Shown here: piece after piece, positions 26,399-33,897 of the stretch
Position numbering within the stretch: the first letter of the stretch is position 1
Layout: each line of letters begins with the position of its first letter
From: Novosphingobium mathurense
GTDB lineage: Bacteria > Pseudomonadota > Alphaproteobacteria > Sphingomonadales > Sphingomonadaceae
Assembly: GCF_900168325.1 (NCBI RefSeq)
Contig: NZ_FVZE01000001.1
Coordinates: 372,001-436,000, forward strand
Length of the DNA stretch: 64,000 nt
Direction: 5' to 3'
Program-made: the position numbers and the translations under genes
Notes under the pieces: generated by a model
Database searches by the model: none
Told to the model about the DNA's origin: nothing
The model's input: the letters and a program-made list of their open reading frames with translations, nothing else

Positions 26399-27991
26399 TC
26401 ATGTAAGATCTCCCGCGACGACGAATTTTCTGAGTTCGCGATTGGCGTCCGGAGCCTCTTCGATCCGGAGGGCACCATTCCTGATCCACTGCTTGATGAT
26501 TGCCTTGACCTTTGCCTTCCCGGCCCGGTCGGTGACATCGACGCCGAGGACTTCACCGACCAGATTTCCGACCCAGGCAGTGGCTTGGATGCTCTCGCGC
26601 CACTGTGATTGACCGAGCCTGCTCTGGACCTCGCGGAGGTCGGAAACTGACACATCGTCAAATGGATCGGGAAGCTTCCAGGGCTCGACTACTGCGATGC
26701 TGTCCGAAGGCATGCCGTCCGCGGCGTTGCCGAGCTCGACGCCGACAAGCTGGAACCAGTCGGCGGCCTCGGCGGGGGCTCGATTTGCTTTGTCGTCCTG
26801 GACGCGGATGAAGCGGCGCCGTTCATCGGCGGCAATGCCAAGGCGTTGGGCTTCGGCTTCGTCCATCCGATTAAGGACCAGGGTCGATCGCGCCGCGTTC
26901 ACGAGCGAGCTCGCGCCTCGCGACGACATCGCCGTCACTTCGCCCGAACCATTCTTGCTGGCATGGTGGACAAGGATAACGACGCAACTGGCGTCCTTCG
27001 CGACCCGGGCCCATGCTTTGGCGACCTTGTCTATTCGGCCGTTATCGTTCTCCTCTACATCGTGGCTGGAAACGAAGGGATCGATGACCAGAACATCGAT
27101 GGCCCGGCGTTTCAGTTCAGCCGTTATCTTGTCATAGACGGGTTGAAGCAGACGAAATCCGCCATCTTCCATTGTCGCCGTGCACAGCGTGCGACCGTCG
27201 AGTGCGCTGTCGACGAATAGCCAGCCATCGAGATCGAGGTCTGTCAGTTCGTAGTGCAGTGCTGCAGCCTGGATTGCCCTTGAGAGTTCTTCGAGATCGT
27301 CCTCGAGGTTCCAGATCCAGACCCGTTTCCTGCCTCCCCATACGTCCTTTCCAAGTAGCGGGCGTCCGGTAGCCATTGAGACGGTTGAGGCGGCAAGGAA
27401 TGTTGTCTTGCCGACGCCGCCAGGTGCGATGACGCAAGCCGTCGTGCCCCGGAGAAGCCATCTTCCGAGCACCCAAGGTCTTGGCGGAATTGAAGCCGGA
27501 TCACGCCACAAATACGGTGTCGCTTCGATCTTTTGTGCCGGCGTCGTTTCTTCGATTGAATCGGAGAACTGCCTCAGGACGGCGGCTGGATCGGCATCGG
27601 GCCTTTCCATTTCCAACAGGGCCAGGTGCAGAGCCTCGCGCGCCCATCGCACTTCCGCTGCCCTGACGACTTCGGCCGCGCTTTCGATCGGCGAAACCAT
27701 CGCCAGATCGCTCTTTTGCAGATTGTTCAGATAGCTGACGCCACCAAGGGCTGTGAGGTCCGGATCACCCTTCAATGTTCGATAGACGCTGAGCACATTC
27801 GGTACCTGTCCGCTGCTCGTGATGCCCTGAATTTGTTCCCAGATGCGGGCATGCACCGGGACAGCGAAGTGCGTCGCTTTCAGTTGTGTCGGTAGATCCT
27901 CGAGCCAAGCGTTATCGAAGAGCGCCGCGCCGAGCACGGCCATCTCGGCAAGATCGTGATCATCTGACAAGGAGGCGGGCGCTGTGCTCAT
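26399..27991 (-). CDS. Replicative helicase-like ATPase (DnaB-N plus RepA/AAA_25 domain)
   Basis: The 530-aa protein has a DnaB N-terminal-like helical domain (about residues 10-110, EMAVLGAALFDNAWL). The RecA-fold ATPase of RepA/AAA_25 type follows, with Walker A APGGVGKTT at 189-197 and Walker B IDVLVIDPFVS near 305, plus VILVHHASK. A winged-helix-like C-terminus (about 450-530) ends the protein. It probably unwinds DNA at the element's origin or acts in its initiation complex. It overlaps the upstream small gene by 4 bp, and the repeat cluster lies directly past its stop. Confidence 0.85.
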   Translation of the reverse strand: MSTAPASLSDDHDLAEMAVLGAALFDNAWLEDLPTQLKATHFAVPVHARIWEQIQGITSSGQVPNVLSVYRTLKGDPDLTALGGVSYLNNLQKSDLAMVSPIESAAEVVRAAEVRWAREALHLALLEMERPDADPAAVLRQFSDSIEETTPAQKIEATPYLWRDPASIPPRPWVLGRWLLRGTTACVIAPGGVGKTTFLAASTVSMATGRPLLGKDVWGGRKRVWIWNLEDDLEELSRAIQAAALHYELTDLDLDGWLFVDSALDGRTLCTATMEDGGFRLLQPVYDKITAELKRRAIDVLVIDPFVSSHDVEENDNGRIDKVAKAWARVAKDASCVVILVHHASKNGSGEVTAMSSRGASSLVNAARSTLVLNRMDEAEAQRLGIAADERRRFIRVQDDKANRAPAEAADWFQLVGVELGNAADGMPSDSIAVVEPWKLPDPFDDVSVSDLREVQSRLGQSQWRESIQATAWVGNLVGEVLGVDVTDRAGKAKVKAIIKQWIRNGALRIEEAPDANRELRKFVVAGDLT

Positions 27992-28227
27992 TCACCCTCG
28001 CCGCTCATACCGAGATCGAAGAGCGGAAGTGCGTGCTGATCGGCCATCTCTGCAGCATGGGCCAGCGCGACGCCGCGGTCCGAAAACCATTGGCGGCGAG
28101 CTTTTCGTCCGCAGCCGATGTGGACTGTTACTGCGGTGAGGTGGGAGCCTGCGAGATCATGACCTTCGACCATTACGGCGCGGATCGCGCGATGCTTCAG
28201 GAGTTCGGGGATCTGGATTTCGACCAT
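27988..28227 (-). CDS. Small hypothetical protein upstream of helicase
   Basis: The 79-aa protein starts MVEIQIPELLKHRAIRAVMV and contains VTVHIGCGRKARRQWFSD. An AAGGGG site lies before ATG 28227. Its stop overlaps the helicase start by 4 bp (ATGA type), so the two are translationally coupled. No family is recognised. The context suggests a replication or regulation accessory. Confidence 0.6.
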   Translation of the reverse strand: MVEIQIPELLKHRAIRAVMVEGHDLAGSHLTAVTVHIGCGRKARRQWFSDRGVALAHAAEMADQHALPLFDLGMSGEGE

Positions 28228-28228
28228 A

Positions 28229-28483
28229 TCACCGCCCCTTCGGTCCGAAGACGGGACGCTTCCAGCCCGGAACATCGAGAACGGCGGCAAGCGTTCCACC
28301 GTGTTGGTTCAGGTATGCGCGCTGGGCTGCGGCGGCTTCGCCGAAATCGGAGAAGCGCTGCAGCTCGGTAACCGGGACCCATCCGATGAGCGGGGGCTGC
28401 CAGACCTGGAAGGAATAGCCAACGGTCTCACGAGCATGGAATGCTATCGGCAGTGTTGCGATGCGGGGGGCGTCATCAGCCAT
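28229..28483 (-). CDS. Small hypothetical protein
   Basis: The 84-aa protein (MADDAPRIATLPIAFHARETV, ending FGPKGR) has a GGGAGG ribosome site about 5 bp before ATG 28483. It overlaps the upstream gene by 8 bp and abuts the next, within the minus-strand replication operon. No function is recognised. Confidence 0.6.
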   Translation of the reverse strand: MADDAPRIATLPIAFHARETVGYSFQVWQPPLIGWVPVTELQRFSDFGEAAAAQRAYLNQHGGTLAAVLDVPGWKRPVFGPKGR

Positions 28484-28664
28484 GAGCGCCTCCCAGGGCC
28501 AGCGGCGCTACGATCGCAGCATGTTCGATAGGTAGTGCATATCGCGCAGCGAGTGCTTGAGCGCGGAATCGGCTGAGGGTATAGGTTTCCGCGTCATAAG
28601 CGGTTTCCTGGAGAGCCCCGACGCCATCCCCCAGATGCGTCGGGGTTTTCTCGTGGCGGGCCAT
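28476..28664 (-). CDS. Small hypothetical protein
   Basis: The 62-aa product (MARHEKTPTHLGDGVGALQET) begins 1 bp after the stop of the HTH gene (TAACATG) and overlaps the next gene by 8 bp. That spacing is typical of coupled phage early genes. No motif is recognised. Confidence 0.5.
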   Translation of the reverse strand: MARHEKTPTHLGDGVGALQETAYDAETYTLSRFRAQALAARYALPIEHAAIVAPLALGGAHG

Positions 28665-28665
28665 G

Positions 28666-28890
28666 TTAGGCGGCCTCGCTTGTCGAGCCGATCAGCTTGC
28701 TTTCAAGCCAGGCATCAAGATCTGCGCGACGATAGCGGACGGCGCCACCGAGTTTCGCAAATTTCGGTCCTTCGCCGGTTACGCGGAACCGATCGAGTGT
28801 TGGCTTGCCGAGTTTGAGGTAGTTCGCCGCTTCCTTCGTCGTCAGGACTGAGCTGGCGGCAATGGGGAGGGATGCCGGTTGCTGGTTCAT
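28666..28890 (-). CDS. AlpA/excisionase-type helix-turn-helix protein
   Basis: The 74-aa protein carries the HTH_17/MerR-like signature LTTKEAANYLKLGKPTLDRFR, followed by the wing VRYRRADLDAWLESK. Proteins of this type act as excisionases/recombination directionality factors or as activators of early genes in integrative elements and satellites. GAGG precedes ATG 28890. It is the first gene of the replication/tail-like operon, so it probably controls it, excision, or both. Confidence 0.82.
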   Translation of the reverse strand: MNQQPASLPIAASSVLTTKEAANYLKLGKPTLDRFRVTGEGPKFAKLGGAVRYRRADLDAWLESKLIGSTSEAA

Positions 28891-28966
28891 TGCTGTCGCC
28901 TCTTTGTTGTTGGCGACAGTCCAGTTATGTCATTCGTTGTTTGATGTCGAAGGACTTAAAAGCGGT

Positions 28967-29596
28967 CTATTTTAAATCCGTCCCTGCGCACTTTCGAAGC
29001 GCTTTTCGAAGTTGAGACTTTTTCGATTCATGGCAGCCTTTGCCATTCCAAAGGATGGCAAACCGATCAATAACCTTTGATTTCGGCCGTCCCAGAAGAA
29101 TGGCCTGTTTGGCTCTTTTGACAATATGGTGATTGTCGAACACCTGTTTACGAGGACGCCCTTTTGGGCGAGGTAGGCCGCCCGGTAGTTGATCGCGGAG
29201 TAGCTCAACTCCGCTGACCTTACCTTCAAGTATGCCGTCGTTGCGTAATCCTGTTCGCCTGAAGATAAACTCCCCGCCCAAGCACTGCGCAAAATCACCG
29301 ATCTCCTCATCGACGAGGAGTGGAGAGGTTAGCTCCTCTGCCTCTTTCCAGAAAGTCCAGAAAAGCGCCGGTATAGTGCCGTCAGGTTGTGTGGGAATGC
29401 GCTCGGCATCTGCGCCAACGTGAAAAAATAACGAGAAGTCCTCGGGATTCTTTGGGCGCGAACAGAGCTCGCCAGTGCCCAATTTTTCGATCATTTCTTT
29501 CGATGCGAACTTACAAGCTGCGAGATACTCGAAGTCCGATAGTCGCTTTTCAACGATCAACTCGAGCGCCTCCTGCATTGGCACCCACTTTGACAT
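28967..29596 (-). CDS. Hypothetical protein, AT-rich
   Basis: The 209-aa protein begins MSKWVPMQEALELIVEKRLSD and ends with a basic region (KGRPRKQVFDNHHIVKRAKQ, SKKSQLRKALRKCAG) that could bind nucleic acid. GGAGG before ATG 29596 decides against the longer 249-codon frame. Its GC content is visibly lower than that of its neighbours. A tail region resembling a small resolvase/HTH segment is possible but not demonstrable. It stands alone upstream of the HTH gene and could be the element's regulator (speculative). Confidence 0.6.
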   Translation of the reverse strand: MSKWVPMQEALELIVEKRLSDFEYLAACKFASKEMIEKLGTGELCSRPKNPEDFSLFFHVGADAERIPTQPDGTIPALFWTFWKEAEELTSPLLVDEEIGDFAQCLGGEFIFRRTGLRNDGILEGKVSGVELLRDQLPGGLPRPKGRPRKQVFDNHHIVKRAKQAILLGRPKSKVIDRFAILWNGKGCHESKKSQLRKALRKCAGTDLK

Positions 29597-29789
29597 AAAT
29601 TCCGCCTCCACCGCGGTTCCGCGTTGATGACGGGGGAAGGGGATGCGGAGTGTCCCCAGCGGCTGGCCGGCCGCCCCCGTCGCGTCAGTTATCTCGCTGT
29701 CTATAATCACCGGCAAGGCCGATTTCTGCCGCTTTCCACTCTCCCTGTCAGAGGCGAGCGACAGATCGTTTTCGACAGTTCAAGCAGTT

Positions 29790-30080
29790 CTAGGCCTGAG
29801 CATTCGGGCCCTGAGCAAGGGCGGCCAGACTGTCTTGCTTTTCCATCACAACCAAATCTCGCCTCTCCAACTGTTCCAGCTCGGACAGATATTCACCGGC
29901 CATGGATAGAGCGTTAAGTCCGTCCAGCGCGGCATCAGAAGCTGTCGATCCGGTGGGGAGTTGTTCCGTTGCCGTTTCGAAATCCTCCTGAGCGTGGCTC
30001 AGAAGTGACCGCAAGTAGATCAGGAGTGTTTCAATCCGGTCGCGGGCTTGCCGTTCGCTGATTATCGGGCGCTGGGTCAT
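29790..30080 (-). CDS. Small helical hypothetical protein
   Basis: The 96-aa protein is almost entirely helical (RQARDRIETLLIYLRSLLSHA, GEYLSELEQLERRDLVVMEKQ). It starts 2 bp after the stop of the acidic-protein gene. It is probably the last gene of a three-gene unit (30866 to 29790). No function is recognised. Confidence 0.6.
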   Translation of the reverse strand: MTQRPIISERQARDRIETLLIYLRSLLSHAQEDFETATEQLPTGSTASDAALDGLNALSMAGEYLSELEQLERRDLVVMEKQDSLAALAQGPNAQA

Positions 30081-30082
30081 CT

Positions 30083-30463
30083 TTAATGTCTCCCGCCCAG
30101 GGCAACCGGTTGTTCCCAGGCCTCGAAGTCGGCGTCGTCATCATCTGAGCCATAGTGCATGATGCCGTGGCGCAGATACCCGCCGCAGCCATCGTCGGCG
30201 GCCTCGCAGCGGTCCTCGTCGCCGTCCTCGGTGTCATCAGGATCACCGGGATAGCCGCGCCAGTCGGTCAGATCTTCCAAGCTGTCATCATGAGCATTAC
30301 AGCGGTCTACGTCGCCGTCCTCGAGATCAATGTCACCGTCCATAGCGTCCATGATATCGATCGCGACGGCAACAAACGTGGCCAACTCTTCTCGGTTATG
30401 CCTCGCCATTGCAGTAATGACGGCTTCGGCGGCGGAGCGATTTGCGATGTAATCAATGTCCAT
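30083..30463 (-). CDS. Highly acidic protein with internal EDGD-x-DRC repeat
   Basis: The 126-aa product has an N-terminal helical part with SAAEAVITAMARHNREEL. A very acidic half follows in which the motif EDGDxDRCxAxDD occurs twice (EDGDVDRCNAHDD and EDGDEDRCEAADD). GGGAGGG three bases before ATG 30463 decides the start. Acidic small proteins on mobile elements are sometimes DNA mimics, but similar acidic proteins of unknown role occur in sphingomonad phages too. It overlaps the preceding gene by 11 bp. Confidence 0.65.
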   Translation of the reverse strand: MDIDYIANRSAAEAVITAMARHNREELATFVAVAIDIMDAMDGDIDLEDGDVDRCNAHDDSLEDLTDWRGYPGDPDDTEDGDEDRCEAADDGCGGYLRHGIMHYGSDDDDADFEAWEQPVALGGRH

Positions 30464-30866
30464 TGCGCCCTCCCATGTCCCAAAGCGAGCGAATGGCGGA
30501 AAGGATGGAACGGACATGCATGTCCAGCGCATCCCCCATTGCATCAAGAGCCTCGAGATCGCCTCTCAGGAGGGCTTGGCCTCCGTGCAGTTCTGGCGAG
30601 CCGATGGTGTGATAGAGCCCGGTCCAGAGCTTGGCTTCAATCGCCTCGGCTCCGGTTGCCGTCGTTCCGGCGATGAGATTTTCGGCGTGCTCGATGCCGG
30701 CCCATAGCAACTTTTCGTCCGGGCTCAGCCTGCCCGATTCCGATCTCTTCGCTTCTGGCATCGCATCTATTGCGGCGTAGGCGGCCTTTCGCATCTCCCA
30801 CGCGGCGAGAATAGCGGCATCTGCGGTTGCCACGCCGTCCGGTGTCTGTACTTGGGTATCAGCCAT
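30453..30866 (-). CDS. Hypothetical protein
   Basis: The 137-aa alanine-rich helical protein (AAWEMRKAAYAAIDAMPEAKR, LWAGIEHAENLIAGTTATG) has AGGAG eight bases before ATG 30866. It is first in the three-gene minus-strand unit next to the integrase. Its first helices resemble small phage-encoded proteins of unknown role. No function can be assigned. Confidence 0.6.
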   Translation of the reverse strand: MADTQVQTPDGVATADAAILAAWEMRKAAYAAIDAMPEAKRSESGRLSPDEKLLWAGIEHAENLIAGTTATGAEAIEAKLWTGLYHTIGSPELHGGQALLRGDLEALDAMGDALDMHVRSILSAIRSLWDMGGRNGH

Positions 30867-30897
30867 TGCATCGACTCCTATGGTCGGTTGATGGTCA

Positions 30898-30931
30898 GGC
30901 CCGGCTCGGTGCTCCTACACCTTGCCGGGCC
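30898..30931 (-). terminator. Hairpin downstream of the integrase
   Basis: A perfect 8-bp stem GGCCCGGC / GCCGGGCC lies 31 bp past the integrase stop. No T run follows on the minus strand, so it may only weaken read-through into the 30866 gene. Confidence 0.5.
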
Positions 30932-30961
30932 GCTTCCGTGGGACACCATGTCCCGCGAAAC

Positions 30962-32308
30962 TCATAAGGCGGCGCGGATCGGCACCACCTTCGAATCCTT
31001 CTGCTTCTTGCTCACAATCGCCTCGATGTGCGCGGCCCAGCTCTCCAGCGCGGCGCGCTTCTCATCATGCCAGTCGTGGCGTTGATAGATGCCGGCGACA
31101 CCGGATTTGGCCCCGCTGACATGATTGAGCACGGCCTCGGTTACCTCGAAGCGGACGCCCATGCGTTGAAAGCCGGTGGCCAGGGTGCGGCGCAGGTCAT
31201 GGATGCGCCAAGCCGGAAGGGGCTGCTTCTCTCGAGCCTCGCTGATTGCGGCGTCCAAGGCATTCTTGGCTTTCGTGATGCCACTGATTGGTGTCCGGCC
31301 TGTCGTCGTCAGCGCGAAGCCGGATTTCGGCCAGCGCTTGCCGTCTGGCTTCTCCTCCTCGGCCTTGATCTGCTCGGCGAGGGCAAGCTGGTCCAGTTCG
31401 GCAATGACGGGCTTCGATAATGGCACGATATGGGCGACATCATTCTTGGCCCGGTCGGCCGGAATGGTCCAGGTCGCCGTCGAGCGGTCCAGCTCGGCCC
31501 AATTGATCGCGGCAACCTCGGACCTGCGTTGGCCGGTCAGGATAAGGAGGCGGAAGAAAGGGCCGAATGGATCAGTAAGCTTCGCACTGGCTTGCCAGAC
31601 GAAAACCAGTTCAGCGTCATCCAGGACTCGATCGCGCGCCTTGGGGGCCTGCGGCTTCACCATGCTTGCGAGTGGATTGTCGGGAATGTCGCCGCGCTTG
31701 TGAGCCCAGCCAAAGAGTATCGACGCATAGGCAAAGACAGAACGCCGCATGCCGCGCTGCTTTGCCGGTATGGCGTCGATAACAGGCTGCAGGTCCGAGC
31801 GAGAAATGTGCGGCATCGGCTTGCCTTGGAGGCGGGGCTTTAGATGATTGTTGACGACCAACTTGGCCTGTCGGACCGATGATGGCCTCCGGCCTTTTTC
31901 ATTCTCGTAGTGATCGAGCCAAGTCGCCGCGACATTCTCGAAAGCGAGTTCGCCCTCCAGCCTTGCCTGTTCCGCGGCGACCCGAGCGGCTTCATCCTCC
32001 GCGGCGATCGCATCGATCTCTTGCTGTCTGGGATCGATGCCTTGCGCGACAAGTGCAGCGAGATCCTTTGCACGCTTCCTTGCTTGGTCTGGAGTGAGTT
32101 TGCCATGCTTGCCGATCGTGTAGCGCCTGGCTGGTGTCCGTTCGGCTTGGCCGGGGCGGGCGAGGCGATACTGGAAGACGTAAACCTTGCCCCCGGCGGG
32201 TGTGACCTTGAGGCCGAAGCCGGGGAGGTCATCGTCCCATAGCAACCAGTCCTTGCTCTCCGGATTGGCGGCGTCGACTGATCGCTTGCTGATCGTGCCG
32301 GTCGGCAT
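30962..32308 (-). CDS. int: Tyrosine integrase with DUF4102 arm-binding domain
   Basis: The 448-aa protein has an N-terminal arm-DNA-binding domain (about residues 5-95), a core-binding domain (about 120-210) and a catalytic domain. The full active-site set is visible: Arg261 (TGQRRSE), His370 and Arg373 (IHDLRRT), His396 (NHVSG) and Tyr408 (GIYQRHDW). It integrates the element into tRNA-Lys. It reads inward from the right end, its start being 150 bp from attR, with an arm-type repeat between. It belongs to the P4-like integrase group. Confidence 0.95.
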   Translation of the reverse strand: MPTGTISKRSVDAANPESKDWLLWDDDLPGFGLKVTPAGGKVYVFQYRLARPGQAERTPARRYTIGKHGKLTPDQARKRAKDLAALVAQGIDPRQQEIDAIAAEDEAARVAAEQARLEGELAFENVAATWLDHYENEKGRRPSSVRQAKLVVNNHLKPRLQGKPMPHISRSDLQPVIDAIPAKQRGMRRSVFAYASILFGWAHKRGDIPDNPLASMVKPQAPKARDRVLDDAELVFVWQASAKLTDPFGPFFRLLILTGQRRSEVAAINWAELDRSTATWTIPADRAKNDVAHIVPLSKPVIAELDQLALAEQIKAEEEKPDGKRWPKSGFALTTTGRTPISGITKAKNALDAAISEAREKQPLPAWRIHDLRRTLATGFQRMGVRFEVTEAVLNHVSGAKSGVAGIYQRHDWHDEKRAALESWAAHIEAIVSKKQKDSKVVPIRAAL

Positions 32309-32458
32309 CTAAGGGGCTCTCCGCTGCGTTCTAGCAATCAGATAGCAATCAGGAAGAAGCTAATCAACGATAATCGTCGATAACGTCAGATAACAAAAAT
32401 GACGGAAAACTGAGGATATTGTCATCCAAGCTGGCTGGGGGTGGGGATATAAATGCTA
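32309..32458. promoter_or_regulatory. Integrase leader and right attachment arm
   Basis: This 150-bp AT-rich segment holds the right arm repeat (32333-32353) and several GATAA-containing half-sites (about 32369-32395). It presumably includes the integrase promoter. Because the arm repeat lies within 45 bp of the integrase start, binding there could autoregulate integrase expression (inference). Confidence 0.5.
32333..32353 (+). repeat. Right 21-bp arm-type repeat
   Basis: It is identical and in the same orientation to 11780-11800: two AGCAATCAG units spaced by AT. It lies between the integrase start and attR. Both copies would flank the core in the excised circle, as in classical attP. Confidence 0.75.
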
Positions 32459-32504
32459 ACTTTTAATCAGCGGGTCACAGGTTCGAATCCTGTCGGGCTC
32501 ACCA
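32459..32504 (+). repeat. attR core, 46-bp copy of the tRNA-Lys 3' end
   Basis: It is an exact duplicate of 11678-11723, including CCA. No acceptor or D-arm sequence precedes it, so it is not a functional tRNA. It marks the right boundary of the element. Confidence 0.93.
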
Positions 32505-32742
32505 CTTCTGCAGCGGCAGCGGCAATCCTCACAAAATCGTGTCTCTCGGCCCGGGCGCTGTCGCAGCCTTGCGGTGTAATCTACTGTTCTAAATCGCCAA
32601 ATAAAAACCACGTTGTCAGCCTTAACCAAAGTAGCTGGTCGCGGCGCAACATGGTAACTTGTGGCCACAATTCTCGAGGGGATTCCAGGGGCGTCGACTT
32701 GGTCTGGCCGGTCTGGTGGCCGGATTGTCAGTGGGGGGCTGC

Positions 32743-33720
32743 GTGGCGATCATCGAGTTTGCATGGAACGAGTTGAAGCCGGGTGTGCTTGCGGATGCCT
32801 TCACGCAGGGCGCGGTCGCGGCGATGATCGCGCCGGACGATACCTTCCGCGACTTGTGGGACAGGCTGATGGCCGATCAGCGCGAGAAGCTTCCGTGGGA
32901 AGTTACGCTGGCCGAAATAGCGCACAATCACCATGGCAGCGGAGAGATCACCGACAGTCTGGGCGACGTGATCTATTTTCGTCCCAGCCTGCACGGCCAC
33001 ATCGCGCGCAAGTTCGAGATTACGCAAGGATCCGGCCAGTTCGCGATGCGACCGGGCGGCTTCGTACAGGACGGCATCCTCGTGACGCCGTCGGTCGAAC
33101 TGCTGGCCGATTGCTGGGCTCTGGTGGCCCGGATCATGGCCGCCATGACGCCCGATGACATGGCACCGCCATTCTGGCGGGTCTCTGTCCAACGGCTCAA
33201 GTACCAGTGCAGCGTGGCCGCGCTGGATGGCCTGACGGCGCTGGTGGGCAACTCGCTGGGGCGTTGGGGGCAACTCGGCTTCGCGATCGATGCCGCCCGG
33301 GCGCGTGCCATGGGGCCGTTTTCGGCCAAGGGGCTGTGCGATGTCTTCGGGCTGATGAGCCTGCTTCCACTCGCTTCGTGGCCAGCGAAATGGGCCAATG
33401 CCCGCTTTGCCGATCGCAGCCGGGTCAACCGCCTCGAAGCCGGTGAGCACCTGATCGAGAAGCCCCACTACGACACGCGCTACTTCAGCGCGATCAGTGG
33501 CTCTCGCGATACGATCTGCACGCAGGTTTTCGTTGATGGAGGCTGGGTCAATCTCCCTATCGCAAGGGACAGTCTGGCGATCATTCCGGGCAAGCTGGCG
33601 CGGCGGGAGCTGGGCCTTCCTGCGACGATGCACCGGGTGATCCATCGCGAGCCCACGGACCCGCCGTTCTGGCAGAATGCACGGGATTTCAACACGACAC
33701 TGCTGTTCGGGGCCAAATAG
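32743..33720 (+). CDS. 2OG-Fe(II) oxygenase-like protein
   Basis: The 325-aa protein has in its C-terminal third an HxD motif (KPHYDTRYFSAISG). About 50 residues later comes MHRVIH, which together could form the 2-His-1-carboxylate iron site, with the surrounding VFVDGGWVNLPIARDSLAIIPG typical of isopenicillin-N-synthase-like oxygenases. The N-terminal half is not recognised. I choose GTG 32743 (GGGGGG upstream); TTG or GTG at 32659, 32725 and 32731 are alternatives. It is the first chromosomal gene after the element. The substrate is unknown. Confidence 0.6.
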   Translation: MAIIEFAWNELKPGVLADAFTQGAVAAMIAPDDTFRDLWDRLMADQREKLPWEVTLAEIAHNHHGSGEITDSLGDVIYFRPSLHGHIARKFEITQGSGQFAMRPGGFVQDGILVTPSVELLADCWALVARIMAAMTPDDMAPPFWRVSVQRLKYQCSVAALDGLTALVGNSLGRWGQLGFAIDAARARAMGPFSAKGLCDVFGLMSLLPLASWPAKWANARFADRSRVNRLEAGEHLIEKPHYDTRYFSAISGSRDTICTQVFVDGGWVNLPIARDSLAIIPGKLARRELGLPATMHRVIHREPTDPPFWQNARDFNTTLLFGAK

Positions 33721-33897
33721 ACTCAGCGCATTGGGGGGGGGCATGCGCCTCAGCCTTCAGGAACCGAAAGCCTTGTGGCGGACTGGAAGCGTCCATGGCA
33801 TGCAGCATCGCGTGCCGCATGTCGGGATGGCGCCACCGGCTTCGTGGCCCCGCGCTTGGCGGCCCATCCACCGAGCCGAACGGACAGGAGAATGGAA

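Larger units (their letters stand above)
11678..32504. mobile_element. Integrated 20.8-kb satellite/prophage-like element in tRNA-Lys
   Basis: The boundaries are defined by a 46-bp perfect direct repeat: 11678-11723, the end of tRNA-Lys, and 32459-32504. Inside are a tyrosine integrase next to the right end, an AlpA-like HTH protein, a replicative helicase, phage tail-associated genes and many unknown small genes. No terminase, portal, capsid, baseplate, lysis or conjugation genes are visible. The 17.0-18.1 kb and 28.9-29.6 kb parts are clearly more AT-rich than the flanking chromosome, consistent with transfer. It could be a phage satellite, a decayed siphoprophage or an integrative element. 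Confidence 0.9.

Noticed and set aside
32457..32504. Second tRNA-Lys gene
   Set aside because: Only the 3' half matches. There is no acceptor 5' strand or D arm upstream, so it is the attR copy.
11678..32504. Integrative conjugative element
   Set aside because: No relaxase, type IV secretion or coupling protein gene is visible; the structural genes are phage-like.
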